Positions 42,204 to 54,950 of a DNA stretch of 64,000 bases are shown here, piece by piece. Made by a program: the position numbers and the translations under genes. Numbering within the stretch: position 1 is the first letter of the stretch; each line of letters begins with the position of its first letter. The DNA comes from Capitulum mitella (lineage: Eukaryota; Arthropoda; Thecostraca; Pollicipedomorpha; Pollicipedidae), in contig CP099843.1 of NCBI GenBank assembly GCA_030062745.1, forward strand, positions 3,969,001 through 4,033,000, in the 5' to 3' direction. The notes beneath the pieces are model-generated. The model was not told the origin of the DNA, did no database searches, and saw only the letters and a program-made list of their open reading frames with translations.

Positions 42204-43579
42204 GCCGGGCTAATCGATACTGGGAATGACTAATGCGCGATTAGCATAATACAGGTTACCATTGTTGGTATTTAATTGCGGCTGTCGGCATCCGCGTGTG
42301 GCGTGCGGTCGGCCGCTTTGTCGGCGCCTGGGGCTGATTGAGCACCGCCAGGGGCTCCGGACGGGTGCTGCCCCCCCCCCCCACACCTTCACCTGCCGTC
42401 GGGAGGCCCGTCGTGCCCGGCGTTGTCGGCGCCGGTCGTCTCCTCTGACGGCCGTAGTGCGGGGGAAGATCGGCGTCGTGTGTGCGTGGGCTGGTGGGAC
42501 GAGAAGAGCTGCACGTCTCGGGCGCGGTTTTCGTCCTGCTCCGGGCTCCGCTGCAAAAAGGAGTCGCCGTTTGTCGGCGGGCTGCGTTTCGCCCGCGGCT
42601 GGTCGCGGGCTGCCTCCGGAGGTGGGGCGGCGCAGCCCCGTGGCTGGCGCAGCTCCGCTGACCGTGCCCGCCGCGGGGCGGGCCGCTGGACCGGCGCTGG
42701 CCGTGACTGCCGCCCGCCGCTGATCGCCGCCGGAAGACCGATCGATGCCGCCGTGCGACGATGACACCCCGGCTAACGGCGGGGGCGTGCTCGTGACGTC
42801 ACGGCCGGACGGACACCGGTGGCGAGGCCTTGTTGGGGGCGGTGGGGGGAGGGACCTGCCCGCGGAACGGGCCGGCCCAGCGCTGCCTGGTAGCTCAACC
42901 AGCGACAGGCGGTCATGGCCTCGGTTCCCCCGTGATGGGTGGTGGTGTCCGTCCCCCGCGGCAGACGTTGCTGCCTCCACCCCCTGTGGTGCTCGTTGCC
43001 CCCTCTGTCCCCTGTGGCGGTTACGTCGGCCTCCGTCGCCTGCAGTAGGTGCCGTGCCTCCTTGGCCTGCGACAGAAGGCGGCCGGCGCCCGCCGCCGCC
43101 GCGCGGTACGATCTCGCCGTCGACCTGGCCGCCGCCGTCACATTCCGGCCGAGCCGCGCGCGACGCGGCCGCCGCCGCCGGCCGGACGTGACGGCGTGAC
43201 GTCCGCGGCGCGGCGGCGGCGACGGCGGCGCGCGGGCCGTGCGCCGCGCTCCGCCGGCCGGCCGGCGCTGAACGTGTCGCCCGCTCGTGACGGGTCGACT
43301 GGTCGCCGCTGGACGCGGCCGCCGCTGGCCGCTGGTCGTCGGCGAAGCCGCTGTAGTTTTCCACTGGGGAGCGCGTGTTGACTTGTCCGTTGACGTCTGA
43401 GCAGCAGGCCTGTTGGTGTCCCGTCGGAAGGTGGTGCGGCGGGTGCGCGCGGTGAGGGATGCGGGCGCGGCCGTCTCGGCTGGATTGGTGTTCGTCTGTG
43501 GAGGGGTCGTTCGACGGATCTCAGAAACTCTCGAGGAGCCAGCGTTGCGACTGGCGACGAGCACGCAGAACGCCGTCCC

Positions 43580-43675
43580 CGGGTTGCCGTAACCGAAGGC
43601 TGGGCCCGAGTTCTCGTAGCAGAAGGCTGTGCTTGATTCTCGTAGCAGAAGGCCATGTACAAGTTCTCCTAAAAG
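43580..43675. repeat. Short minisatellite, about 3.5 units of 28 nt
   Basis: Units follow the pattern TTCTCGTAGCAGAAGGCTGT then GCTTGA, with the first unit more diverged. No link to a gene is seen. Confidence 0.65.
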
Positions 43676-46600
43676 GACGACGTGTAGCAGTTCAGTCGCT
43701 TCATGCGACGGCTGCATGAAGCGAGGCATGCATTACTGGTGTGGCCAACAGTCCTACGTGACACCCCTTGCGTTGTTTATTTGTTTTATAAAGCGGTTGT
43801 TCCCTGACGAGACCCATGAACCCCAGAGGCTCATTGGGTCAAGGAGGTACGATGATGTCATCATGTTTCAGCCATCCTAGTCAGTTCAGCTGGGGTTTCT
43901 CGGAGAGTAGAGGGGATATTCGACTTGCGCCACAGCTGACATGTATTTCCCATCGGTCTGTTCACCATCCTTTAGCGTCAAGCGCGGCTCAGCAGAGGCC
44001 TGAGTTTGGGGAGGAAGGATTGCTGCCATCCCCGCGTTTTGCCGTGACGTACCTCCATCGCTATTGCGCTTTCAAAGGTGACCGAAACGTGAAACTCCGC
44101 CATTGCGGCGTCAGAACGTCATTTGCGCGCCCGAGTCGGCTCTACACGCGATGCTGACGACTGCGTGGCCTCGCTATCTCCCGGGCACTCGAAATCATAT
44201 CCTGCCGGCCGCCACGCGCGCTGTCATGTTCGTATCGGAAGCGATTCCTCCTGGCGCGCGTCGGAAACCCGACCTTTCCGCCGGCGCGGCAGTCGGCCGT
44301 CGAGTTTCTAAATAGTGGCGCGCCCGGCCGATGTTGGTTTAGATTACTCACGCCCTCAGACGGTGACGTCATCGGCCCTCCGTCAACAGGTCGCCGCCGC
44401 TTAAGATAGGGCCGGCCCGCACCCCATCGGAGGCCGTTCGACGGAAGGCCTGCGGCCAGCACGCCCGTGGCCCGCCGCGGCCGCTGCCGGCCCGCCCGGC
44501 GCACCGCAGGGTTAGGCGCGAGCGAATGTGGGATGCCGGGTGCGCGACGTCAGCTGTCTGGCATTTTTATGGCGTGTTTATTCACTTCAAAGCGCGCTCG
44601 CGCCAAATAAATGTCTCGTATCTCGCGGTGGGCGCGTTCCGCACCGGGCGCGCGTATCGCCGCCGCCGGTGGGGCCGTCGCCGCCGTCGCCGCCGTCGTC
44701 ACGTGCCGAGCTCGGCCGGCCGCGGTCCGGTGGACCGCCGGAAACGGTGACCTCACCGGCCGAGGCCCGCCAGCCGGTCCTGGGTGGACATGGTGACGCG
44801 GGCGGCCTGGGGAGACCCCTGGTGGACGGCGTGTTCGGGTGGGGACGGAGACCTGAGACGGCCGGTCGTCTGCATGGTTGCTGCCGGGACAGTGACGGGA
44901 CGGAACCAGACGGGCCCGGCAGTGACACTGAACCCCCCTTGGCGGCGGGGCAGACTGGCAGGCAGAGGCGGCGCTGTGTCCACTGGGGTGGTGGGTGGAG
45001 CTGAAGGGGGATAAACCCTGGCTGTGGACGTGACTCGACGGCACAGACTGCGGTACCTGAGGAGGGGTTAGTTAGGACGAGTGACGTCGGCCACGTCCCG
45101 CGGACGTGGAGGCTGCGGTAGTGTTTTCTTTACAAACCGTCGAAAGGAAGAATATGTATGTCGTTGGGACGTGTTCATGACCATGATGGCAGCTATATCA
45201 TTTGCTTGACGGTTTTTTTAAGGAATATGGAAATGTCTTCGACGCTGAAATGTCCGTAAACCGCAGCGCGTGCCTGTGCCAGAACGGTATGACCGTTTCT
45301 GAAGGCGGCAGACAGCCTTCCATGTTGGGAATAAGTGCCTTTTGCTGTTTGTCGGCGTGGCGTATCGCATTGTGCCTCCTTTATGGTCGTACGTCGCAAA
45401 AGCGACCACCAACCGAGTGCATTCTAGTGACACCCGGTTACCGTAAACAGCGCTCGGATCCATTACAGTTTGTGTGCCGCTCGTAATGGCGTGCACGGGC
45501 CCGGTATTCCGCCTGAGCTATTACTCCCTGCGTGAACGATCATGGTGATCGGAGCGATGGTCGAGATTGGCGCTTGTCGCGGATAGAGCATGCTCGGTCA
45601 TTCCGATGTACGTTTTAACCGAAGCGCCCCACGGTTCAGCCAGTGAGAGGTGCCGGCGGAGGAGCCGCTGTCTCAGGTTACTTGCCTGATGGGTCGGCCA
45701 CTGCGAGTTCCGGTGTTCACGGGCGTGTCGTAATGAAGCAGGCGGTTCGATGAATAGTGTGGTGCGCGTGCCGTGATGTGTTCGACGCTCCTTTGTGAGG
45801 GTGATGTCATACTGGTGACATTTGTCGCTGCGTAATTGCATAATTTTGTTAACGGACCGTTATGATTGCAATTAATTATTGCGCCGCCTAACCTGTAGTG
45901 TTTAAGACAGTTCTTGAAAGGCACAGTCACTGTATTTGGCTGTGGTACGACTTGACTCCTGTTTTAATTTCGTTTGGCATTGAATATTTTGCGATTGCTG
46001 AGGCAGTGGTACATTATTTTCTTGTCACGATAAACAAGTTTGAGGAGCGACGCGACGCTAACTCTTCGTCAGATTGTGTTTGGCGATTCAGTAGACGATT
46101 GTACCCATATTGAATTACCTCGGAATTCCTGGCATCGGCAACTGCTTAGGTGCATGTTCCAACGAAAACACCAACATTGGTTCTGGTTCACTGTCATATC
46201 GAAGCAAAGCTATGTCTTCCGGTCCGACTCTTCGCCTTTGTCGTCCGCATCGCAGGTTTTTGGACCATCTGAAGCTGTTGGAGTGTTTGGCAGAGGTGGT
46301 TTGATTCCTTTTTGGTCTCAGAAGCTTCATAAAGCTCCCTGGCCTCTCACGACTAAAGCCGTCAGGCTTAGCAATGCTCGGCATTGTCATTCGCCTTCCT
46401 TGGTAGCCGTCTCGCCGCGTGAGGAATTATGACGAGTGATGTGGAAGATGGCGTCATCACTCGGTCGTAAACTTTTCACCCATTCAGTCTGCGGACGCCT
46501 TCGAACGTGCTCGGCCAGGTACGCGGGGCGTTCGGAGAAAACCCGCCTACTGGCCCGCGTGCAGCACAGCACGCGGGCCACTGCAGCGCGCCGCCTGCGG

Positions 46601-49600
46601 CCCGGCTCGGGGAGGGACCGGTAACCTCCCTGCCGCCGGCCCGGCGGCCGCTGAGAGCCGCGCCTCACGGAGCCCCGGGCACAGGGCTTCTCGGAGAGCC
46701 GTGCGCTGTATGCGCACCTGGCGCCCCCCCCCCCGCCTCCCGTGCCCGCGTGTGTGATCAGCGTCGGTCGGCTCGTCTGTGCGGCGTTTGCACGGCGTTA
46801 GCGCGGCGGCGGCCCGGCGGCCGGCCGCGGACGCGCCGGCATGCGGCGGCCGCCGGCGGTGCGCGGCGTCACGTGGTGTCAGCGGGCCGGCGCCTCCCAT
46901 TCATCCGGCGGCCGCGCTGGCCGGCCGGCGCGGAGCGGCCCGCCGCCGACGTCGGCGTCGGGCCGCTCCCGGGCCTGGCGTCCAGAAAAGGCCGGCTTTG
47001 CCCGGCCGGCAGATTGGTCTGGATTTGGCCGCGGACCGGCGCCGGCCCGGTCGGCCGCTGCGCAAATCGGCGGCTGTCGCGGCTCCGGGCGCCGGCCGCC
47101 GGCCGCGGACCCGTGTCTGCAGCCTCAGAAAGGTCGGCCGCTGTCCCCACTGTGCCGGGCGCCGGCGGATCAATGTTGTCGCGGCGGGTTCGCCTGGACG
47201 GCAGTGCCCTGCACGCGGGCCGAGTGCGACGTCTCGCCGTGGCGGGCAAGCGAGTGCAGGGCCGCTGCGGGTCCCGGCGGCACGCCACGTTCAGGTGCCC
47301 GACGGCCCTCTCCGTCCTCGGTGTTGACTCTTGCCGTGTCTCGGGCTGGTGCTGCAGGTTCGTGCGGTGCCGGCGTGCGGCCGCTGGCGCGTTTGGGAGT
47401 TTCTGCGAACTCTCGTTTCTGTTGTTTTGTCTGTTGTTTGTTTCGTGATGTTGTTCCGTGCGGATGCTGCAGTTCTGCGATCTGGAATCTGTCCGGTTTT
47501 ATCGTAGCTTCATCTCAGCGGTCTTCGACTTGAGAGCCAACATCGGCTGTTGTAAATCCTATCAATGGACTGGGGGAGCTGCGGTCAGCTCGTCCCCAGC
47601 GCCCTGTGCCATGGTGCTTCCCACGTCCGCGCCCCAACAGCCGGAACTTGCAGCCCTCCGCGCACCGTTCGTCCCCCCCCCCTCCGCCGGTTCCGCCGGA
47701 CCCGACCCGTGTGGCTCTGACGCATTCCATCCGCCGTCCGCAGCTCTGGACGCTGGACGACGGAGACGACGACTTTTGATGGCCGGCGGCCGCCGTCTGA
47801 AATCCCGCCCGGCGCGCGTCAGCCCCGCCCCGGCGGCGCCGCCGCGGCGCCCACGCGCCGAACCGCTCCGATGGCGACCGCGGACAAAGTGGAGCGTCGA
47901 CGGCGGCCGGCCGCCGCCTGTAACGGCATGCAAATATATGCAAATGAAGGGTATCGATCGGATGTGCTCGTTAGCCTGACTATCTGTTTTCCATTTTCGT
48001 GCGGGCGTCACATGCGGAGCTGTCGTTGCGCGCCGTTACGGCGTGCATGTGTGCCGGGCGGTCCGCTCACCGTGCAACTGGCGCGGCGGCCGCCGGCCCG
48101 TCAGAGCGCCGGCTGACGGAGGCCGGGGGGCGGTGCCTGTGATGGCCTCGGCCGAGGGGGCGCGGAGGTAGTGATTCGCGCAGAGAGTGGTGGTGATTGT
48201 GGAACGACGTCCGGTATTGGTGACGATATATGTGGTGACAATGGTTGTTGATGCGTAGCGTTGCGTTGGCCCGTCCTCATGGCAGACGGTGTGTATGATG
48301 TGTTATGTTATTCCGAATATACGCTTGCTTTATGGTATAAAGTGTGTTTTCCCCAGGTTTCCTTTTCTTCTGATTGGTCCCATTTGGGAAAGTCGCAAAT
48401 CGACGTGGCTATTCGTATTTCATATATCGCAACCTTTCGGAATATTTGGCGTTCCTGACAACGCCGATTTCCTCTTGTCAGCGTCAAAATCAAAGGCGAG
48501 AACCCTGTTAAAACCGCCAGCAATTGTCATGATGAGCCAACAACCATCAGCTGCAATCGACGACAGTTGGCAGGCTCCAGCAGACGGCAGCTCGTGCTGT
48601 CCTGGATCTGCCGCAAACCGGGCGGGGACCCGTGTTCCACACCGTGGCGATCTTTCGCAAGAGCTCCAGTTCGTGGCCGTGTCGGGTCGTTACGCTCGCG
48701 AAAGCTACGCTCGCCCGGCGGTTTTAATTACCGTGCCATTAGCCGCGCTGTATAGCCCAGTTAGGGCGCTGAAACAAACGACCCCCGCGTCCGGCCCGGC
48801 GCCGCCGCGGGTCACGTGGCTCCCGCCGACGCCCGGCGACGTGGTCACGTGACACGGCAGGTCGCTGGCTGTGTCGCCGCCCGGCGCTGCCGGCGACTTT
48901 ACGCCTGCAACATTACAACGGACCTCCTGCGCGCACGTTCATAGCCGGAACCTGCGTGGCAGGATTCGTGTTTCTTTTGGGCGAAATGACCTTCACCATT
49001 GCTATCACACTCAGTCAGTCATGACCAGTCTGCTGCGGCCACTCGACGTAACAGCTGACCGGCGTCAGGTCGATGCACTGCCGCCTATTCCGTAGTCATT
49101 TGGGGCGCCAAACAGCACCACGTAAAGCAAGGAATTCGGCACCGTGTAACCATTCCTCCTAGCCCGCCCCTTTCCCTGGCTCCCCGACATCGCGCCTGTA
49201 AAATGTATACACGACAGGAACTGGCTGGCCTCGGAAGGTGATCGAGGGGGAAAAGTCACGCGCGACACTCGCCGGAATGAACACGACATTTTATTTCTTA
49301 CTTAATCAGCACCATGTGACCTTGCCTGATGTGCCAGATTAGCGTGACATCGCTGTGCATTGCTTCGTGTTGACGCATGTAGTCTGGCTTTTTAAGGCGG
49401 TGAACCAGTTTGTCCAGAAACAGTGATCACGAGGCGATGTAAAACTCGAAAACGTTACAAAGATGCCTAAATGCCTGATGGGCTGATTACCAAATCTCTG
49501 TAAATTTTGAGTCGTGTTTAATGAGGAAAGGGTTACTGGCTGCAGAAAAATGCGGGAGCTTTATTCCTGCAGGACTGTGTATGGATATTCTGCAACAACA

Positions 49601-49689
49601 CGGGTTCCATCTCAGTCCTATGCTGCAACAGATGCTGCGTGTCACCCGCTTGCGGAGATATTCTCCGCCCGCCTTTGTACAGAGAACTC

Positions 49690-50245
49690 AGTACCGGTGC
49701 AGGCAGGGGACCTTTTCCTTGTCCCCTCTGCAGCCGAGGTGTTCCCTCGCGGTCCCCTCTGCACCTGAGGTGTTCCCTCCTAGTCCCGTCTACAGCTAAC
49801 GTGTTCCCTCCCGGTCTCCTCTGCAGCTGAGGTGCTCCCTCTCGGTCCCCTCTGTAGCTGAGGTGCTCCCTCCCGGTCCCCTTTGTAGCTGAGGTGTTCC
49901 CTTCCCGGTTCCCTCTGCAGCTGAGGTGTTCCCTCCCTATCTCCTCTGCACCTGAGGTGTTCCCTCCTAGTCTCCGTCTACAGCTAACGTGTTCCCTTCC
50001 CGGTCCCCTCTGCAGCTGAGGTGTTCCCCCGGTCCCCTCCGCAGCTGAGGTGTTCCCCCGGTCCCCTCTGCAGTTGAGGTGTTCCCCCGGTCCCCTCTGC
50101 AGCTGAGGTGCTCCCCCGGTCCCCTCCGCAGCTGAGGTGTTCCCACGGTCCCCTCCGCAGCTGAGGTGCTCCCTCCCGGTCCCCTCCGCAGCTGAGGTGC
50201 TCCCTCCCGGTCCCCTCCGCGGCTGAGGTGTTCCCCCGGTCCCAG
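49690..50245. repeat. CTGCAGCTGAGGTGTTCCC minisatellite
   Basis: About 16 units of 31-37 nt, each GGTCCCCTCTGCAGCTGAGG followed by TGTTCCCTCCC or a variant. The last half is more regular. The minus-strand frame of 268 codons (50339-49533) with GNTSAAEGTGG repeats is simply this array translated. Confidence 0.9.
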
Positions 50246-50524
50246 TCCCGTTCGCCCTCCGTCGGTCGCCCGGCCGCCCTCGGGCGGCCATTTGCGGCCG
50301 CGGAGTTTCCCGTGCGGTGGCAGAGGCGTGGGCTCTCAAGGAAGCGGCGCCAGCCGAGGGTGGCCGGCTAGACAGGCTGTTTATGTTTTGGCGGGGTCAG
50401 CGAGGCGTGAGGGGGCAGGTGGATACGGCATAAATATGGAGCCCGTCCAAAACACGGCTGGCCGGCCCAGCGTCGGCCCCAGCCGCCGCCGGCCGGCTCC
50501 AGACCGTCTGTCGGCCGGCCGGCT

Positions 50525-51012
50525 GACGACGGACCACCGACGGACCACCGACGGACCACCGACGGACCATGGACGGACTGCGGACGGACCATGGACGGAC
50601 CGCAGACGAGACGGACCACCGGCGGACCACGGACGGACTAGCGGCTGATCACGGACGGAACACGGACGGACCACCGGCGGACCACGGGTGGACTACCGAC
50701 GGGCCCCCGGCGGACCACCAGCGGACCACGCACGGACCAGCGGCGGACCATGGACCGATCACGGACGGACCTCAGTCAGACCACCGGCGGACCACGGACG
50801 GACCTAGGGCAGACCATGGACGGACTACCGACGGAGCAACGACGGACCACGACACTGGACCACAGCTGTACCATGGATGGGTTACTGACGGCGGCAATAG
50901 ACCACCAGTGGACCACAAACGGACCACCATAGACCATCGGTGACCGATCGATGGACCACTGACAGACCACCGACGGACCACTGACGAACCGCTGGACCGC
51001 CGTTGGACCACC
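50525..51012. repeat. GGACCACCGACGG 12-mer satellite-like array
   Basis: Dozens of GGACCAC(C/G)GACG units of mostly 12 nt, with 10-15 nt variants, fill almost 500 nt. They start 280 nt after the previous minisatellite. Both strands are open over long stretches, which is a property of the unit. Confidence 0.9.
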
Positions 51013-51631
51013 ATCCATGGACACTGAAGCTTCCAGGAAGCCAGAGATCGGCTGCAGGATTTTTTTCATGATATGGTGTTCAGACGGGGCAAGGTCTGAC
51101 TGCTTGCCCCGCGCTGTGTTCGCGCGCTGCAGCGGTCAAAGCTATGCTGAGCCCGGACTGAACCCGTCGGTCAGAGCTACGGCGCAGCAGGCGAGAGCCT
51201 GTGCGTGGGTCCGGTGGCGCGTACCGTGAGCCGGCCAGTGCGCTCTGGACGACTCCAGAGTAAACGAGAAGTTTGTTACGGGTTGACTGACTGACCGACT
51301 GTTGTTGACTGACTGACCAAAGCTGATATCCGGCATTCGTGTCACTTCTAAAACATGGTTGACCATCGCACGGATAGTGGAACGGAGTAGTTTTGACCTA
51401 CTAGGCCTCGTGGCTTTCCAGAAGGGTAATTCAAGGACAGGAAATACCGGGGTCGTAGCATCGGCGAGGAGGGGCAGGGGGAGCTGTCCCCGCCCAACTT
51501 TGAGCAACATTTAACATTAACCCTATGGCGGTACACGGAAAGAAACAAAGTAAAAATCGCGTTTGCCCCCCCCCCCCCAATCTCCACAGAGGCTTCTCCG
51601 CTGCTGCAAATCACTATTGTGAGGGTAGAGA

Positions 51632-54540
51632 AGTTCACCAACTTCATCATCACAAAATCACCTCAGATTTCGTTCAAAATTGGAATAAGGAGTTGTTATT
51701 GGCCCTGATTTCCATTTCAGGATTTATAAAGCCGTGAGATCAAGAGGTCACGAGACACAAGTAACTGGGAATGTGGAGTCAAGGCCGACGACCAACTGCA
51801 CATGCCACTATATCTCCATGATAAAAAATCCAAGGGCAAAACTATACATCATTAGAAAGGTTTTCGTAAAAGCTGACCTTCTGAAGTCGAAGTTGCAAAT
51901 TTGATGTCGACCTGATTTTAATGTCAAGATCAAAGAAACCTCGCCTGTTTCGATTTCTTTCAAAATCGTACACAAAATAGGCTGTATTGTTGATAACATG
52001 CTGCCGAAGTGACGTTTTGTGGAAAAAGCTCCTTGGGGGACTACGGGGTCATGTGTCATGGTCTGATTTGCCCCTGTCATACGGGTCAAATCAGCTCAAT
52101 CAGGTCAAATCAGCAAATAAATCTAGCTTCGTAAGTATGCTTATGAAGCTCGATTTAGTTCAAAATATAAGCAGTATTTGAAAGCATGTGTCATGCGGAA
52201 TACATGCATGACATCAATATCTATCTTTCGGTATGTCCTCATGTGTTTTACCCCTCGTCATTGTACGGTTTTCCGACAATTTCGGTGATGCGTGGGGGAC
52301 AAGAAACCCCTGGTGATTGGCTCCTAAGTTAGAGCCGCAAAACAAAAACAAACGTATTGCTCGTCATGAGAGGGAGCCAATGATATCCGGCTTTAGGGCT
52401 TTAGGTAAACTGGTGACATTCCAAGTCAGGTCAATGGCCCGTAATTGATGAAAATCGCGAAGCGTTTGGCTAGGAGGGCCACAGCACAAAGCGTTTTACA
52501 GTTGGAAAACTGGAAATGCGTATGACTCATTGAAGCCTTGGAAATCTGAGGTGTCCCTTATCGTTACTTTCGGTCAGGAAATGGCACAGGCCAGGTTAGG
52601 TCAAATCCCGTGACCGCCTGGAGCGATGTAGAACCGAAAGCGGGTACCTACTTTGTCAGCCATTAAATGAGCGTGAATGAGCCGGAATGGTTTTAAATGG
52701 ATGACAGATTCGAAATCAGTGCCTTAAAAAATCACTGCTGGCACTACGTCACCGGTTGCTTGCGCAGTCTGCTAAATTATTTTTCTTAAGTGACTGCGTA
52801 GGTGTCTTCGATGCGTAGAGGGACCTTGTGACGTTGCAACGGATCACAACACTTCAGCACCCAAGCGAGAGGCGCCGCACATAAACACGCCCAGGGAACT
52901 GACAGACGTCACAAAGCCGCGCAGCGCTGCACATGCGCACGTGCGCACCGCACATGCAGCGAATGTGGCGCATTTCCTCAGGAAGGACAATAAAAGGAAT
53001 AAAGTAGTGCCTTCGCTGGCAAGGGGCAATACGTATGCCGGCTGTGGGTGACAAACACACTTCCACCACGACCGCTGTCGAGCCGATGACACACGTTGCA
53101 CCACCACTTGCCGGGTGGTGCAACGTGTGAGACTATTTACAGAATAGGCAATGACTTGGGGATGCTCGTCATTGTTCACCCTAGCCAGTAAAGGGGAAGG
53201 AGGGTAATTCGCCTTCCTCGGGTTCTCCGTGACTACAGGAAAACGGGGCCGGGTAGCGCGCCGAAACTTGTTCTACCCTCGTGGGCATTTGTTGCAGACA
53301 TTTTGAAATAAGTCAAGTTCGGGTAGTTTCAGGCCACTGACCTACGGCGTCATTTCTGGACCTCTGTAAGGCCAGTTGTTTCCGAAACATCGGAAAATCG
53401 CAAACTTACGAAAGCAGCTGACACTCATGACCTCTTATGACCTTCGATGGCCTTGTAACCTCTGGTCGACCCCAGGGTATTTCGTGGCGCTGATCTCAAA
53501 TTCGGCACCTTTTTTAAACCACTTCGACTCACACACGTCCACTTCATGGCCGCCAAAGGGCCTTAGATTTTATGCCGTTCCAGACGGCCACGGGATTTGA
53601 TCTGACCTGACCTGTGGCATTGACCAGAAATAACCATAAAGGGTACCATTAAATTTGCTAGGTTTTATTTAGTCCCTTTCTTCTTTTTTCGAGTTCTCTT
53701 ACTGTAAAAAATTTTGTTCTGTGGCCATCCAAACAAAACGTTTCGCGATTTTCACCAATTTCGGGTTACTGATTTGACCTAGGAGGACATCGGTTGACCT
53801 CAAGCCTTAATACAAGACACCATTGGCTTTCTGTCATGACGAGTAACACGCTTGTTTTTGTTTTTGGCTCTAGCTGAATAAGGAACTGATCGGAAGGGGT
53901 TCTTACCCCGTTCCCCACCCATACACCATCGAATTATCAGAATACTGCACACTGGCGAGGGGTAAAACACATGAAAACATACCGAAATATTTGAAAAAAA
54001 TGGTGCCATATTCGTATTCTACATGAGAAATTCCTTCAGATGACACCCATATTGCTTATATTCTGGAATGAATCTAGGTGAGTAAGCATACGGGTCAAAT
54101 CAGGTCATGACACATGATCCCCGTTACCCCCAGAGGTTCCCATAACGAAATGAAATTTCGTCAATAGGTTACCAACAATGTATCCTATTTTGTGTGCGAA
54201 AGTAAAAGGAATAAAAACCAGCAAAATGTATTTCGCCTTGACATAACAAGTAGACCAAAAGGTGAAATTTACAAATCTGACATAAGAAGACCAGCTTTAA
54301 TGGAAAACTTTCCTTAGACCTTCCTCTGCCTTATATTGCTGGTTTTACCCTTACATTTCTTAGTCATGGTGATATGGTGGCATGCGTGGGTGGCCGTCGG
54401 CCTCGACCTCACACTTTTAATGACATATCTCGTGACCTCTTGACCTCACGGCTTTATACACCCAAAAATAGAAATCAGGGCCCAGAACAACACACACCAA
54501 TTTTGAGCCAATCGGAGAGGGTGTGGTGAGCTCGCCTTGG
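51632..54540. repeat. Large diverged inverted repeat, arms about 1.05 kb
   Basis: The left arm (about 51632-52725) and right arm (about 53490-54540) are reverse complements with substantial but alignable divergence. Anchors include GGCCCTGATTT at 51701 with AAATCAGGGCC at 54472, TATAAAGCCGTGAG with CTCACGGCTTTATA, CATGTGTTTTACCCCTCG with its complement near 53954, and GAAAATCGCGAA with TTCGCGATTTTC near 53741. The 760-nt centre does not match. No open frame of interest is present, so it is either a non-autonomous fold-back element or two opposed copies of one repeat. Confidence 0.8.
53090..53129. repeat. Perfect 16-bp hairpin in the inverted-repeat centre
   Basis: CACACGTTGCACCACC at 53090-53105 pairs perfectly with 53114-53129 around an eight-nt loop. 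It sits in the non-matching centre of the larger inverted repeat. Confidence 0.75.
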
Positions 54541-54634
54541 TGATCCGTCCTGGAATTACTCATAAGCGAACCAAGCTCCACGAAATGGCGGGAGCAACTG
54601 CGTGGATGATCTACTGGTCTCAGAATCTGCCGAG

Positions 54635-54950
54635 TCAGTTCTCCGGCGGGGGCTCTGCGCCTCCCTCCGTTCTTCCTGGACTGCTCAGCGCCTCCTTCCG
54701 CCCTCCCCGGATCTGCTCAGCGCCTCCTCCCTTTCTTTCCGGACCTATTGACCTATTCAGCGTCTCCTCTCTCCCTTTCCGCACCTACTCAGCGCCTCCT
54801 CTCTCCCTTTCCAGGCCTGCTCAGCGCCTCCTTCCTCCCTTTCCGAACCTGCTTAGCGGCTTCTCCCTCCCTTTCCAGGCCTGCTCAGCGCCTCCTCCCT
54901 TTCTTTCCGGACCTGCTCAGCGCCTCCTTCCGTCCTTTCCGGACCTGTTC
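54635..54950. repeat. CTGCTCAGCGCCTCCT minisatellite
   Basis: About nine pyrimidine-rich units of 33-39 nt on the pattern CTGCTCAGCGCCTCCTCCC then TTTCTTTCCGGAC. Confidence 0.85.

Larger units (their letters stand above)
42220..51631. other. ATG7-VGLL4 intergenic region, first part
   Basis: No gene is recognised. GC-rich CpG-dense patches lie at about 42290-43480, 44200-45000, 46500-47450 and 47600-48130, separated by ordinary sequence. Open frames of 300-384 codons in the patches overlap each other on both strands and have Pro/Arg/Ala-rich, low-complexity translations. A short terminal ATG7 exon may lie here but I could not place it. Confidence 0.5.

Noticed and set aside
42210-43729. Open frames of 384 and 318 codons on the minus strand
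   Set aside because: They lie in the same kind of CpG-dense patch and overlap one another in different frames; no motif or splice structure supports them.
46507-47533. Open frames of 313 and 230 codons (+)
   Set aside because: This is a GC-rich patch with several simultaneously open frames and no recognisable family.
49533-50339. 268-codon repetitive protein (GNTSAAEGTGG type)
   Set aside because: It is the minisatellite translated; unit lengths are not all multiples of three, and there is no start context or splice support.
50381-51069. Possible CRISPR-like or repeat-protein array in the GGACCACC region
   Set aside because: Units of about 12 nt without unique spacers are a tandem satellite; a CRISPR array is also not expected in a eukaryotic nucleus.
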